Positions 1 through 5,299 of a stretch of DNA of 5,299 nucleotides are shown one piece after another. This DNA is from an uncultured Lachnospiraceae bacterium (GTDB taxonomy: Bacteria > Bacillota > Clostridia > Lachnospirales > Lachnospiraceae). The notes under the pieces were generated by a model. That model did not search any database. It was not told where the DNA came from and saw only the letters and a program-made list of their open reading frames with translations. The stretch spans positions 1 to 5,299 of the forward strand of contig CAJOLO010000254.1 of the NCBI GenBank assembly GCA_905235345.1, in the 5' to 3' direction. The stretch's first letter is position 1. Each line of letters opens with the position of its first letter. The position numbers and the translations under genes are program-made.

Positions 1-719
1 GACAGATGATATCTTATATATTCATTAAATGTCTCGTCATCCATGGCATTTATTACAGAACGCATATAATCAGTAGGTCCGTCGGGTGATATTATCTTAA
101 CTCTTGAAAGTCCTGCCTCCTGATTCAGCCGGTCAATATCCTCAATCCTCACATAGTCATAAAGATCCTTATCCGATGACACGGAGTGAAAATCCTCTGT
201 AAGGCGTCCTTCATTAATACACTCCTTTAAATGACCTTCCTTAAATGCATACATAAGAACACAGTACTCATTCATACAGTACGCCACCAATATAGTGCCG
301 CCTGTCACAGTCACCCTCTTGGCTTCCGACAGAGCCTTTAGCTTGTCCTCATGAGAAAACAAATGATACATGGGGCCAAAGAGTAAAGCAACATCAAAAC
401 TCTCATCTTCAAACCGCTTAAGATTCATTGCATTACCCTGATATGCCTTGACCGTGCTTCCTTTTTTCTTTAGTATTCCCAGATTATACTTTACCAATTC
501 CACCGCCGTAACATCATATCCCTCCTCGGCAAGTGCCACCGAATATCTTCCTGTGCCTGCACCTATATCGATTATCTTAGGCTGATCATATTCCGTTAAT
601 ACTGAGTGGATGTATTTCATTGAGGTAATATATTCTACCTGCCCGTGTCTTGAAAGCAGGCGTTTATCCTCGTTGAATTTGTTATAGTATTTTTCCAGTT
701 CCGTCATCTGCTTAGCCAT
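1..719 (-). CDS. Class I SAM-dependent methyltransferase, partial (C-terminus beyond the window)
   Basis: I translated this by hand: 239 residues from ATG at 719-717, open to the window edge. It begins MAKQMTELEKYYNKFNEDK. Motif I of the Rossmann methyltransferase fold is clear (DIGAGTGRY, residues 51-59), binding S-adenosylmethionine. The acidic residue ending strand 2 is E74 (VTAVEL). A GNAMNL stretch near 95-100 is followed by FDVALLFGPMYHLF (about 108-121), the usual motif region of Methyltransf_11/25-type enzymes. Relatives are usually about 260-270 residues, so perhaps 25-30 are missing. The substrate cannot be told from the sequence, and the protein should be cytoplasmic. The start is chosen because an in-frame stop lies six codons upstream, and a weak AGG site sits 8 nt before the ATG. 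M5 is an alternative start. The gene lies 36 nt after the TPM gene with no terminator between, so it is probably the last visible gene of that operon. Confidence 0.88.
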   Translation of the reverse strand, partial: MAKQMTELEKYYNKFNEDKRLLSRHGQVEYITSMKYIHSVLTEYDQPKIIDIGAGTGRYSVALAEEGYDVTAVELVKYNLGILKKKGSTVKAYQGNAMNLKRFEDESFDVALLFGPMYHLFSHEDKLKALSEAKRVTVTGGTILVAYCMNEYCVLMYAFKEGHLKECINEGRLTEDFHSVSSDKDLYDYVRIEDIDRLNQEAGLSRVKIISPDGPTDYMRSVINAMDDETFNEYIRYHL

Positions 720-755
720 TATTTCTACCTGCCATCATTAAATACAATTAATTTA

Positions 756-1640
756 TTAGAAGCTGTGACCGCCGCCCCCTCCGGAGCTTCCTCCACCGCC
801 ACCGCTGCCTCCGCCTCCTCCGGAACTTCCTCCGGAGCTGGTTTCAATAGGATCATATTTTCTGGTCTCATGACTGAATTCCGCCTGGGCACCCGTAAGC
901 TTCTTATCTACAAACACTCCTTTTAGAAGTTCTTGTCTTGAAGGGGTGTGTGCATTGGCATATGTTCTTACAATTATATAATTAACGAGTAATGAAATCA
1001 CTATTGCCAGGAGCACATTACTCACATACTTCATCGGCTGTGCGATACGCCTTCCCTCTAATAAGTCGTACACTTGCGAAAACACCACGGAAGCACAGGT
1101 ATAGTAATCAGCGTTTGTAGCATACTGATATACATTATCAGTGATAACGTTGGCATACGATTTCGTAACGGTCTTATATATGTCGCCATCGGAGAATATG
1201 TGGACCTTACGGTTATCCATATCAATTAAAAACAGTACTCCGCTTGCATTATCAAATTTATAGTGATAATATCCGCTTGCATAACTGTCTGCAGTGCCAT
1301 TGTTGACATCAACAGTATTAAATACGGCATTACCGTATTCCGTAATCTTCTCCATCTCAGAAAGCAGTGTCTGTCGTTCCGAATCCGTCAACAGCTGTGC
1401 ATCATCCTCGATAAATGCTCTGTATCCCGAATCAGGATTGACATACTCGTATTCAGCCGTTTCCGAGGTATCCTGCAGCTGCTCAACCTGTTGACTTATA
1501 TCTTCGCCATCTTCCGGTATATCGGAAGCATGCACCTTATATGGTAATATTGCTACCATAATACACACAAGACAACACAAGACAAGGTTAATTATGTTAT
1601 GCTTTTTATCAATTTCAAAAATTCCATGTACCTTACGCAT
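756..1640 (-). CDS. Exported TPM-domain (YgcG-like) membrane-anchored protein with Gly/Ser-rich tail
   Basis: The protein is 294 residues from the ATG at 1640. The longer frame from 1688 was rejected because GGAGG at 1649-1653 sits 8 nt before this ATG, and the longer form would extend far into the upstream gene. Residues about 16-34 are a hydrophobic signal segment, possibly cleaved after VHA (residue 38). An acidic stretch follows, then a TPM domain at about 73-196, recognised from YRAFIEDDAQLLTD, GVLFLIDMDNRKVHIFSDGD and the helical end. TPM domains (Psb32, TLP18.3 and MOLO1 relatives) are extracytoplasmic, and some have reported acid phosphatase activity. Activity here is not established. 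A second membrane segment lies at about 205-224. The C-terminus is a Gly/Ser tail ending GGHSF, typical of bacterial YgcG-type proteins. The start overlaps the zinc-ribbon gene's end by 8 nt, implying translational coupling. The family call is firm; the role is unknown. Confidence 0.88.
   Translation of the reverse strand: MRKVHGIFEIDKKHNIINLVLCCLVCIMVAILPYKVHASDIPEDGEDISQQVEQLQDTSETAEYEYVNPDSGYRAFIEDDAQLLTDSERQTLLSEMEKITEYGNAVFNTVDVNNGTADSYASGYYHYKFDNASGVLFLIDMDNRKVHIFSDGDIYKTVTKSYANVITDNVYQYATNADYYTCASVVFSQVYDLLEGRRIAQPMKYVSNVLLAIVISLLVNYIIVRTYANAHTPSRQELLKGVFVDKKLTGAQAEFSHETRKYDPIETSSGGSSGGGGGSGGGGGSSGGGGGHSF
759..839 (-). repeat. Gly/Ser low-complexity coding repeat at the TPM protein C-terminus
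   Basis: The last 27 codons of the TPM gene (residues 268-294) are almost only Gly and Ser, in runs of five glycines separated by one or two serines, closing with HSF. The DNA is a GC-rich imperfect repeat of GGA/GGC-type codons, much richer in GC than its surroundings. Such tails are common in YgcG-type TPM proteins, so this is probably native and not an assembly artefact. The tract is a likely place for length variation between strains. Confidence 0.8.
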
Positions 1641-3288
1641 TGTCATCACCTCCCTGATAATCGAACTGAGGTAATTTTCTTGTAGCAAATATATTGTAAC
1701 ATCCGATCAGGTCGATAAGTGTAACTCCGACTGATATTAGCATCAATATAACCATAACATAATAATATATGTCTTCAGCCGGTGCCATTATTCCGACGAT
1801 TATCGCAAGAACATCTGAAATTATTATCCACAAGATAGCGGAAAAGCCTTTCTTTGCATCAATCCTTTTTATGTCTTTTCTGTTTTTTATATATGTAACA
1901 ATAGCTGTAACTAATGACAAAAGAACGATTCCAATTTCCAGACCGCCACCTGATACATCGAGCATATCCAAACTATCATGTAACTCTTGTGCTACTACAG
2001 ACAAGGTCATCATCAGCATAATCATTATGAACAGTATAGTTTTCTTATTCCCCTCTTTTTTTTCTTTTTTCTTTTTCTGTTTATTATTATTGGTATAGAC
2101 ATACGGTACATCAACACCCGCGGCCCTCGCAGCTTCTCTTTCCTCTTTCTCTTTTCTGATTCTTGCCAGCCTGTTAGCCTCCTGCTTTCCCTTGTCATCC
2201 TCATCATTTTCTTTCTTTGCAATCTTGGAAAGCTCAACTGCATAAATAATTCCCACAATCGCGGCAATAACTGCAACAACAGATACCAGCGTGGTCGGAA
2301 TAATCGTCAAAAACATATTAAGCAGTATAAATATCGGAATCGCCAATATGCCTGCTCCTGCAAGGTACTTAGGTATAGATACCGGCAGATCTGCGAATAT
2401 CTTTCCGGTCTGCCCGTTGATCGTTGCATAAGACACCCTGTCACCATTTTTATATGACATAAACCAAGCCATGTCAACCGACTCGGTTTTAGTGTTAAAT
2501 CGTCTGCTTATATCACTCGGCATCTTAATATCGTATTTCTTAAATGCTTTTTCCTTCTTGATAAACTCCTTTGTCTCATCATTGGCGATAGCCTCTGCAT
2601 CATAGATATATAAATCTTTACCAATATCTGTTGTATCTGCATAAAATCCACTTAACATAGATGGCGTGAACTCTTTCATATTCTTCACATCAAAAGGTGC
2701 AATACTCTCGCTTATTCTGTCGGAAAATGAAGAAGAACCGTCATATGATATTCCCTTATAATACGCATCGAGATCTCCCGTCAGATTATAGTGTTCGGTT
2801 ATAATATAATCACCACTTCTGTGGCTTTGGGTTCCATTAAGCTTAATTGTTCCTTTTTGAGAAAAATAGTACACCCAGTAAGGCATATATATACCCCGGA
2901 AACCATTAATCTGATCCGTATTCTTAAGCTTAGCCGGTGCATATATAAATCTTCTCATCAGCTTCTGATACTCACGCTTACAATCTTCCTTAGTCTTCTT
3001 AAATGGTATAATGAAATTCGGTTTCTTCTCTCTGCTTATGCGGCTTGTTAATATTGTTGACGCACCACAAAAGCTGCAGAATCCCGCTGCAGTATTATCT
3101 GTACTGAGTATCTCTCCTCCACACTGCGGACAGGTAAACACCGTAACCTCATAATCCGTCTGTTCCTCTCCGTCTTTATCCTTTGTAATCTGATACGGGT
3201 CGTACTTTGCATTGCAGTATCCGCAAAACAGCTGCTGTGAATCAATATCAAATTTCAGATTTCCTCCACACGCAGGACAATCATACAT
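1633..3288 (-). CDS. Zinc-ribbon polytopic membrane protein, unknown function
   Basis: The protein is 551 residues. Two zinc ribbons lie at the N-terminus: C4-x2-C7 with C22-x2-C25, and C53-x2-C56 with C71-x2-C74. A soluble part of about 220 residues follows (80-306) in which I recognise no domain. Then come hydrophobic segments at about 307-327, 329-352, 416-433, 449-467, 482-502 and 507-530, giving about six membrane spans. A highly charged loop at 353-415, including a Lys/Glu-rich stretch near 404-415, separates spans 2 and 3. Proteins of this kind are often named TFIIB-type zinc ribbon protein, or wrongly PriA helicase because of the Cys motifs; no helicase motif is present. GAGGTG at 3296-3301, 7 nt before the ATG, supports the start. 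The stop overlaps the start of the TPM gene, so the two proteins are probably made together and may form a membrane complex (inference). Gene symbol unknown. Confidence 0.85.
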   Translation of the reverse strand: MYDCPACGGNLKFDIDSQQLFCGYCNAKYDPYQITKDKDGEEQTDYEVTVFTCPQCGGEILSTDNTAAGFCSFCGASTILTSRISREKKPNFIIPFKKTKEDCKREYQKLMRRFIYAPAKLKNTDQINGFRGIYMPYWVYYFSQKGTIKLNGTQSHRSGDYIITEHYNLTGDLDAYYKGISYDGSSSFSDRISESIAPFDVKNMKEFTPSMLSGFYADTTDIGKDLYIYDAEAIANDETKEFIKKEKAFKKYDIKMPSDISRRFNTKTESVDMAWFMSYKNGDRVSYATINGQTGKIFADLPVSIPKYLAGAGILAIPIFILLNMFLTIIPTTLVSVVAVIAAIVGIIYAVELSKIAKKENDEDDKGKQEANRLARIRKEKEEREAARAAGVDVPYVYTNNNKQKKKKEKKEGNKKTILFIMIMLMMTLSVVAQELHDSLDMLDVSGGGLEIGIVLLSLVTAIVTYIKNRKDIKRIDAKKGFSAILWIIISDVLAIIVGIMAPAEDIYYYVMVILMLISVGVTLIDLIGCYNIFATRKLPQFDYQGGDDNA

Positions 3289-3334
3289 GTCTTATCACCT
3301 CAATTCTCTGTATTGTTAATTAGTATTTAGCCTT

Positions 3335-3364
3335 ATTGTAAATAACTAAAGATATATTTTACCA
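3335..3364 (-). promoter_or_regulatory. Candidate promoter of the zinc-ribbon/TPM/methyltransferase operon
   Basis: Reading the minus strand after the CAP terminator, an extended -10 (TG-G-TAAAAT) lies at 3364-3356. Its -35 match is poor, as is common for extended -10 promoters. A second possible -10, TACAAT, lies at 3340-3335. Either would give a leader of roughly 40-65 nt before the ATG at 3288. The region is AT-rich and lies directly between a terminator and a gene with a strong ribosome site, so a promoter is expected here. The exact element is uncertain. Confidence 0.4.
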
Positions 3365-3385
3365 CACTTTGCCTAAAATCGCTAC

Positions 3386-3429
3386 AAATAAAAATCTCCC
3401 GGGCAAACTTTTTTAAATCTGCCCGGGAG
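3386..3429 (-). terminator. Rho-independent terminator of the CAP gene
   Basis: A perfect 10-bp inverted repeat, CTCCCGGGCA at 3396-3405 and TGCCCGGGAG at 3420-3429, encloses a 14-nt loop. On the minus strand the stem is followed by ATTTTTATTT (3395-3386). The plus-strand side has no T-run, so the terminator acts on minus-strand transcripts. It starts 7 nt after the TAG at 3437-3439 that ends the frame-corrected CAP coding sequence, which fits that TAG being the ancestral stop. Confidence 0.9.
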
Positions 3430-3436
3430 TTCTACA

Positions 3437-3535
3437 CTAATATGAAAATAACTGTACCCAATACTGTATGCCATTCACCGTCACATGACCAACACCCAAT
3501 TTCGTATATGTCGAATTCATGATATTGGCACGATG
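3437..3535 (-). pseudogene. Out-of-frame C-terminal remnant of the CAP domain
   Basis: Translating from 3535 in the frame shifted relative to the main CAP gene gives 32 residues then TAG: HRANIMNSTYTKLGVGH, followed by VTVNGIQYWVQLFSY. This is the classic end of a YkwD-type CAP domain, including the His of the GHR motif and the final YWVQ strand. It joins the main frame at AGT (3540-3538). Adding one G there would read W-M-N-S-G-H-R. A 4-base loss is also possible, since family members usually have one residue between S and GHR. The TAG lies just before the terminator. The true gene therefore probably spans 3437-4929, about 503 residues. Confidence 0.88.
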
Positions 3536-4929
3536 TCACTGTTCATCCACGCCGTCATTACCTGCTGAGGTGATGTCTGTCCCCATGCAATGTTCTCTCC
3601 TGCTGCGGTAAAACGTATCCCGTTGTCTGTAAGCACGGTACTGAATCTTCTGCCATCGGGTCTCGTATGAGAAAATGAAGTCACAATCTCATTGGCTCTT
3701 ATCTGTGCAGCCGTGCAAAGGTCTGCGTCAAGCCGAAGTGTATGAAGTCCTGATGCCGAGCGGTTCTGATTGACAAGATCAAGTACCTGACCTGCGGCTG
3801 ATGCCTGATCTTCGCTCATTGTTACTGCAACGTCGTTCCCGGTTGCTGTATCCACAGGTGCTTCCTCTTCAGTCGTACTTTCCTGCTCTGTAGAAGGCAG
3901 CTCTGTTGTTGGAGCCTGTGTAGTCGGTTCCTCTGTATTTCCGGAAGCTGGTTTCGGTGACGTTGGCTGCTCTGTATTTTCAGAAGTCGATGTCTGTGTG
4001 TCAACACTCTGCGTCACCTTACCCTGCTTTATAGGATTACATATACTGCCTCTCTGTGTTATCGGTTGGCATGTGCTATTCCCCTGTGTCGTCGGCTTGC
4101 ATGCGTTGTTTCCCTGTGCTGTTGACTTACATGCATTACTTCCCTGTGCCTCCGGTTTACACGCACTGCTACCTTGTGTCGTTGACTTACATGCATTACT
4201 TCCCTGCGTCTCCGGTTTACACGCACTGCTACCTTGTGTCGTTGACTTACATGCATTACTTCCCTGTGCCTCCGGCTTACATACATTGTTGCTCTTTGAT
4301 GATGACTGACATTTATTATCGGATTTTTTCGCTGTTGTATCTGACGACTTTAAACCGCAAGAACTACTGTCTGAAATATACTTCTGAACGACACCCGGTA
4401 AACAACTGTTTCCATTCGATGTATTCCCTGTCTGATTTTGCCCATTTCCTACACTTGCGCCCGCCACATTATTGCCGGTGTCCTCTGAAGATTGCTTATT
4501 TCCTGAACTTACATTCCCGCAATTGCCACCAATAACAATCTTATATGTATTTCCATTCCGGCTGCAGTTGCTCTGACTTCCCGAATTATTATCAGTATTT
4601 TCCTTGACATTCGGAGTGTTTGCTTTGTTGCAGCTGTTTGCAGGATTTGTGCAATCACCTCCATTTAATGTATTACAGTTACTGCCTGAATCACTGCAGT
4701 TTCCACCATTTTGTGTATTGCAGCTGTTATTTGTGTCTGTGCATTTTCCATTATTGCAATTAATACTATTCAATATCTGATTTACCGAATCGCCATTAAT
4801 GCAATTGCCACCCACTACGGTCTGACAGTTGTTTCCATTTACGCAATATCCTGCCGCCTGCACAGGTGAATAAATAAATGCTGCCATCGAAAATGCCATC
4901 GCTACTGCCATCAATCTGCGTTTCCTCAT
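3517..4929 (-). CDS. Secreted Cys-rich CAP/SCP (YkwD-type) domain protein, C-terminally truncated by a frameshift
   Basis: The open frame gives 470 residues. Residues 1-25 or 1-26 are a signal peptide (MRKRR, hydrophobic core, VQAA). Residues 27-210 are rich in Asn, Gly, Ser and Cys, with spaced CxTxxGGxC motifs. Residues 214-303 are nine decapeptide repeats, each with one Cys. Residues 304-362 are a Thr/Glu/Pro linker typical of cell-surface proteins. Residues 376 onward are a CAP domain: VNQNR (386-390), SFSHTRPDGR with H421, and GENIAWG with E445. These are two of the cavity residues of the fold. The frame then reads WMNS-DIVPIS and stops, where the family normally has W-M-N-S, G-H-R and a C-terminal strand region. 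That missing part is encoded in another frame at 3535-3437. GGAGG at 4939-4943, 9 nt before the ATG, supports the start. CAP function in bacteria is mostly unknown. As it stands the domain is probably damaged, unless the base loss is a sequence error. Confidence 0.88.
   Translation of the reverse strand: MRKRRLMAVAMAFSMAAFIYSPVQAAGYCVNGNNCQTVVGGNCINGDSVNQILNSINCNNGKCTDTNNSCNTQNGGNCSDSGSNCNTLNGGDCTNPANSCNKANTPNVKENTDNNSGSQSNCSRNGNTYKIVIGGNCGNVSSGNKQSSEDTGNNVAGASVGNGQNQTGNTSNGNSCLPGVVQKYISDSSSCGLKSSDTTAKKSDNKCQSSSKSNNVCKPEAQGSNACKSTTQGSSACKPETQGSNACKSTTQGSSACKPEAQGSNACKSTAQGNNACKPTTQGNSTCQPITQRGSICNPIKQGKVTQSVDTQTSTSENTEQPTSPKPASGNTEEPTTQAPTTELPSTEQESTTEEEAPVDTATGNDVAVTMSEDQASAAGQVLDLVNQNRSASGLHTLRLDADLCTAAQIRANEIVTSFSHTRPDGRRFSTVLTDNGIRFTAAGENIAWGQTSPQQVMTAWMNSDIVPIS
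4021..4290 (-). repeat. In-frame 30-bp tandem repeat coding nine Cys-containing decapeptides
   Basis: Residues 214-303 of the CAP protein are nine contiguous 10-residue units of the form (S/N)-(N/S)-A-C-K-(P/S)-(E/T)-(T/A)-Q-G. Cys occurs at 217, 227, 237 and so on to 297. Early units alternate KPE and KST types, giving a 60-bp higher-order unit. The two copies at 4141-4200 and 4201-4260 differ at only two bases (4147/4207 and 4149/4209), showing recent duplication. The last two units (residues 284-303) are degenerate. No spacers separate the units and the frame is kept, so this is a coding minisatellite. Confidence 0.93.
4606..4740 (-). repeat. 15-residue Cys/Asn/Gly repeats in the CAP protein N-terminal region
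   Basis: Residues 64-108 form three 15-residue units with Cys at unit positions 7 and 15: C70/C78, C85/C93, then C100 in a decayed third copy. The core is C-N-T-x-N-G-G-x-C. A diverged earlier copy, CQTVVGGNC, lies at residues 35-43, and a half copy (IVIGGNC) ends at C137. The repeats are much more diverged in DNA than the 30-bp array, so they look older. Confidence 0.7.
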
Positions 4930-4977
4930 AACACTCTACCTCCATTTACATCTGTCATATGTATCAGAACCCACCTA

Positions 4978-5007
4978 TATATACATTACACACCTTTCTT
5001 CTTGCAA
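4978..5007 (-). promoter_or_regulatory. Candidate promoter of the CAP gene
   Basis: On the minus strand TTGCAA (5007-5002, four of six matches to the -35 consensus) is followed after 18 nt by TATATA (4983-4978, four of six to the -10). Transcription would start near 4971, giving a leader of about 40 nt with the GGAGG ribosome site. The -35 lies inside an inverted repeat (5002-5025), which could be a protein-binding site or simply part of a hairpin. This is an inferred promoter only. Confidence 0.35.
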
Positions 5008-5025
5008 GTCGAGACTCGCTTGCAA
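5002..5025. repeat. Inverted repeat/hairpin upstream of the CAP gene
   Basis: TTGCAAG at 5002-5008 pairs with CTTGCAA at 5019-5025. Inside, after one bulged base, CGA (5010-5012) pairs with TCG (5016-5018) around a GAC loop. GACTCG at 5013-5018 can instead pair with CGAGTC at 5043-5048, so two exclusive folds exist. No T-run follows on either strand, so it is not an intrinsic terminator. It could be an operator, a leader structure or part of a dispersed repeat. Confidence 0.5.
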
Positions 5026-5094
5026 ATCTTGTATGTCTGATTCGAGTCGGCTTTGCCAACTTACCTGGCAGTTCTGTTACATATATATTAAGAT

Positions 5095-5124
5095 GTTGGG
5101 GTCAAAAGGTATTTTGCCCCCAAC
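5095..5124. other. Strong hairpin with 12-bp stem at the left end of the structured element
   Basis: GTTGGGG (5095-5101) pairs with CCCCAAC (5118-5124). After a single T-C mismatch, CAAAA (5103-5107) pairs with TTTTG (5112-5116) around a GGTA loop. Neither side is followed by a T-run, so it is unlikely to be a terminator. Confidence 0.75.
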
Positions 5125-5134
5125 TGATGCCTAC

Positions 5135-5168
5135 GCACGACTACATTGCTACGCAATTCTCGTCGTGC
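5135..5168. other. Hairpin with nested stem
   Basis: GCACGAC (5135-5141) pairs perfectly with GTCGTGC (5162-5168). Within it ATTGC (5145-5149) pairs with GCAAT (5153-5157) around a TAC loop. It sits inside the structured element and is part of the evidence that the region is under structural constraint. Confidence 0.65.
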
Positions 5169-5237
5169 TAAAAACATTCTCAATCCGCATATTTACTACA
5201 TAAATTGCTACTTGCTCATGTTTTAGCGGTCCTCAGA

Positions 5238-5275
5238 TAAAAATGTGCATTTGTGCAAGCACAAGCACATTTTTA
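5238..5275. terminator. Long near-perfect hairpin, possible bidirectional terminator
   Basis: TAAAAATGTGC (5238-5248) pairs perfectly over 11 bp with GCACATTTTTA (5265-5275). A two-base bulge (AT) precedes an inner stem TTGTG/CACAA with a CAAG loop. Each strand ends in a run of five T, so it could terminate transcription in either direction, for example of a minus-strand gene lying beyond 5299. It may equally be just an arm of the structured element. Confidence 0.4.
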
Positions 5276-5299
5276 CCTTTTGACCTTGGCATCATATTA

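Larger units (their letters stand above)
5086..5299. repeat. MITE-like structured element with inverted ends (right end may continue past the window)
   Basis: The ends at 5086-5111 and 5274-5299 are inverted copies. The inner 12 bp are perfect (GGTCAAAAGGTA and its complement), and 8 of the 14 outer bases match. A second inverted pair, TGATGCC (5125-5131) and GGCATCA (5288-5294), is nested between the ends. Between them lie hairpins at 5095-5124, 5135-5168, 5187-5208 and 5238-5275, plus a longer stem joining 5169-5177 to 5218-5225. No credible coding frame is present. This architecture fits a miniature transposable element, or a structured RNA or repeat common in clostridial intergenic regions. 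I cannot name a family, and copy number is unknown from this window. Confidence 0.55.

Noticed and set aside
1641..1688. Longer start for the TPM protein at 1688
   Set aside because: It would overlap the upstream gene by 56 nt; GGAGG at 1649-1653 is ideally spaced for the ATG at 1640, which directly precedes a signal segment.
2025..2279. Minus-strand 84-codon frame inside the zinc-ribbon gene
   Set aside because: It is a basic-residue-rich shadow in another frame of a well-supported coding sequence.
1633..3288. PriA helicase identity for the zinc-ribbon protein
   Set aside because: Only the Cys pairs resemble PriA; no Walker or helicase motifs exist and the C-terminal half is membrane segments.
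3530..3545. Programmed ribosomal frameshift in the CAP gene
   Set aside because: No slippery heptamer or stop-adjacent shift motif at the junction; a base loss or sequence error explains it more simply.
4021..4290. Regular 30-bp repeats suggesting a CRISPR array
   Set aside because: The units are contiguous without spacers, keep the reading frame and encode a periodic peptide within a secreted protein.
3998..4535. Plus-strand open frames over the repeat region (3998-4309 and 4056-4535)
   Set aside because: They are antisense shadows of the repeat; their composition simply mirrors the repeat units and no ribosome site stands out.
4959..5171. Plus-strand open frame of 70 codons
   Set aside because: It runs through the CAP promoter region and several hairpins, has no recognisable protein features and no convincing ribosome site.
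4930..5299. Riboswitch (for example c-di-GMP) in the CAP leader
   Set aside because: I looked for known conserved cores and saw none; the hairpins fit a repeat element better.

Overview
The window looks like a chromosomal segment from a low-to-moderate-GC, Gram-positive gut anaerobe, most likely a member of the Lachnospiraceae (Clostridia). This rests on the strong GGAGG-type ribosome sites, the secreted YkwD-like CAP protein with a low-complexity Cys/Asn/Thr-rich stalk, and the style of the zinc-ribbon, TPM and methyltransferase proteins. No database search was possible, so genus is not assigned. All four recognisable genes read on the minus strand, so transcription runs from high to low coordinates.

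Layout in transcription order. (1) 5299-4930 is non-coding. Its distal part (5086-5299) is a dense set of hairpins bounded by imperfect inverted ends, resembling a MITE or structured repeat. Its proximal part holds a hairpin and the probable promoter of the next gene. (2) 4929-3517 encodes a secreted CAP/SCP (YkwD-type) protein with an extraordinary Cys-rich repeat region. The open frame stops early. The missing 32 C-terminal residues of the CAP domain are present in another frame down to 3437, just before a strong intrinsic terminator (stem 3429-3396), so the gene carries a frameshift. (3) After a short promoter region, 3288-1633 encodes a membrane protein with two N-terminal zinc ribbons and about six membrane segments. 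(4) 1640-756 encodes an exported, membrane-anchored TPM-domain protein with a Gly/Ser tail. It overlaps gene 3 by 8 nt and shares its ribosome-site region. (5) 719-1 encodes a class I SAM-dependent methyltransferase that runs off the left edge.

Genes 3-5 form a probable operon: 8-nt overlap, then a 36-nt gap, with no terminator between them. The tight coupling of the zinc-ribbon membrane protein to the TPM protein suggests that they act together at the membrane. The methyltransferase may be only a passenger. The CAP gene is a separate unit with its own terminator. The most notable points are the CAP frameshift, the nine-unit decapeptide repeat with one Cys every ten residues, and the structured element at the right edge. 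I found no RNA gene, CRISPR array, transposase or defence system.
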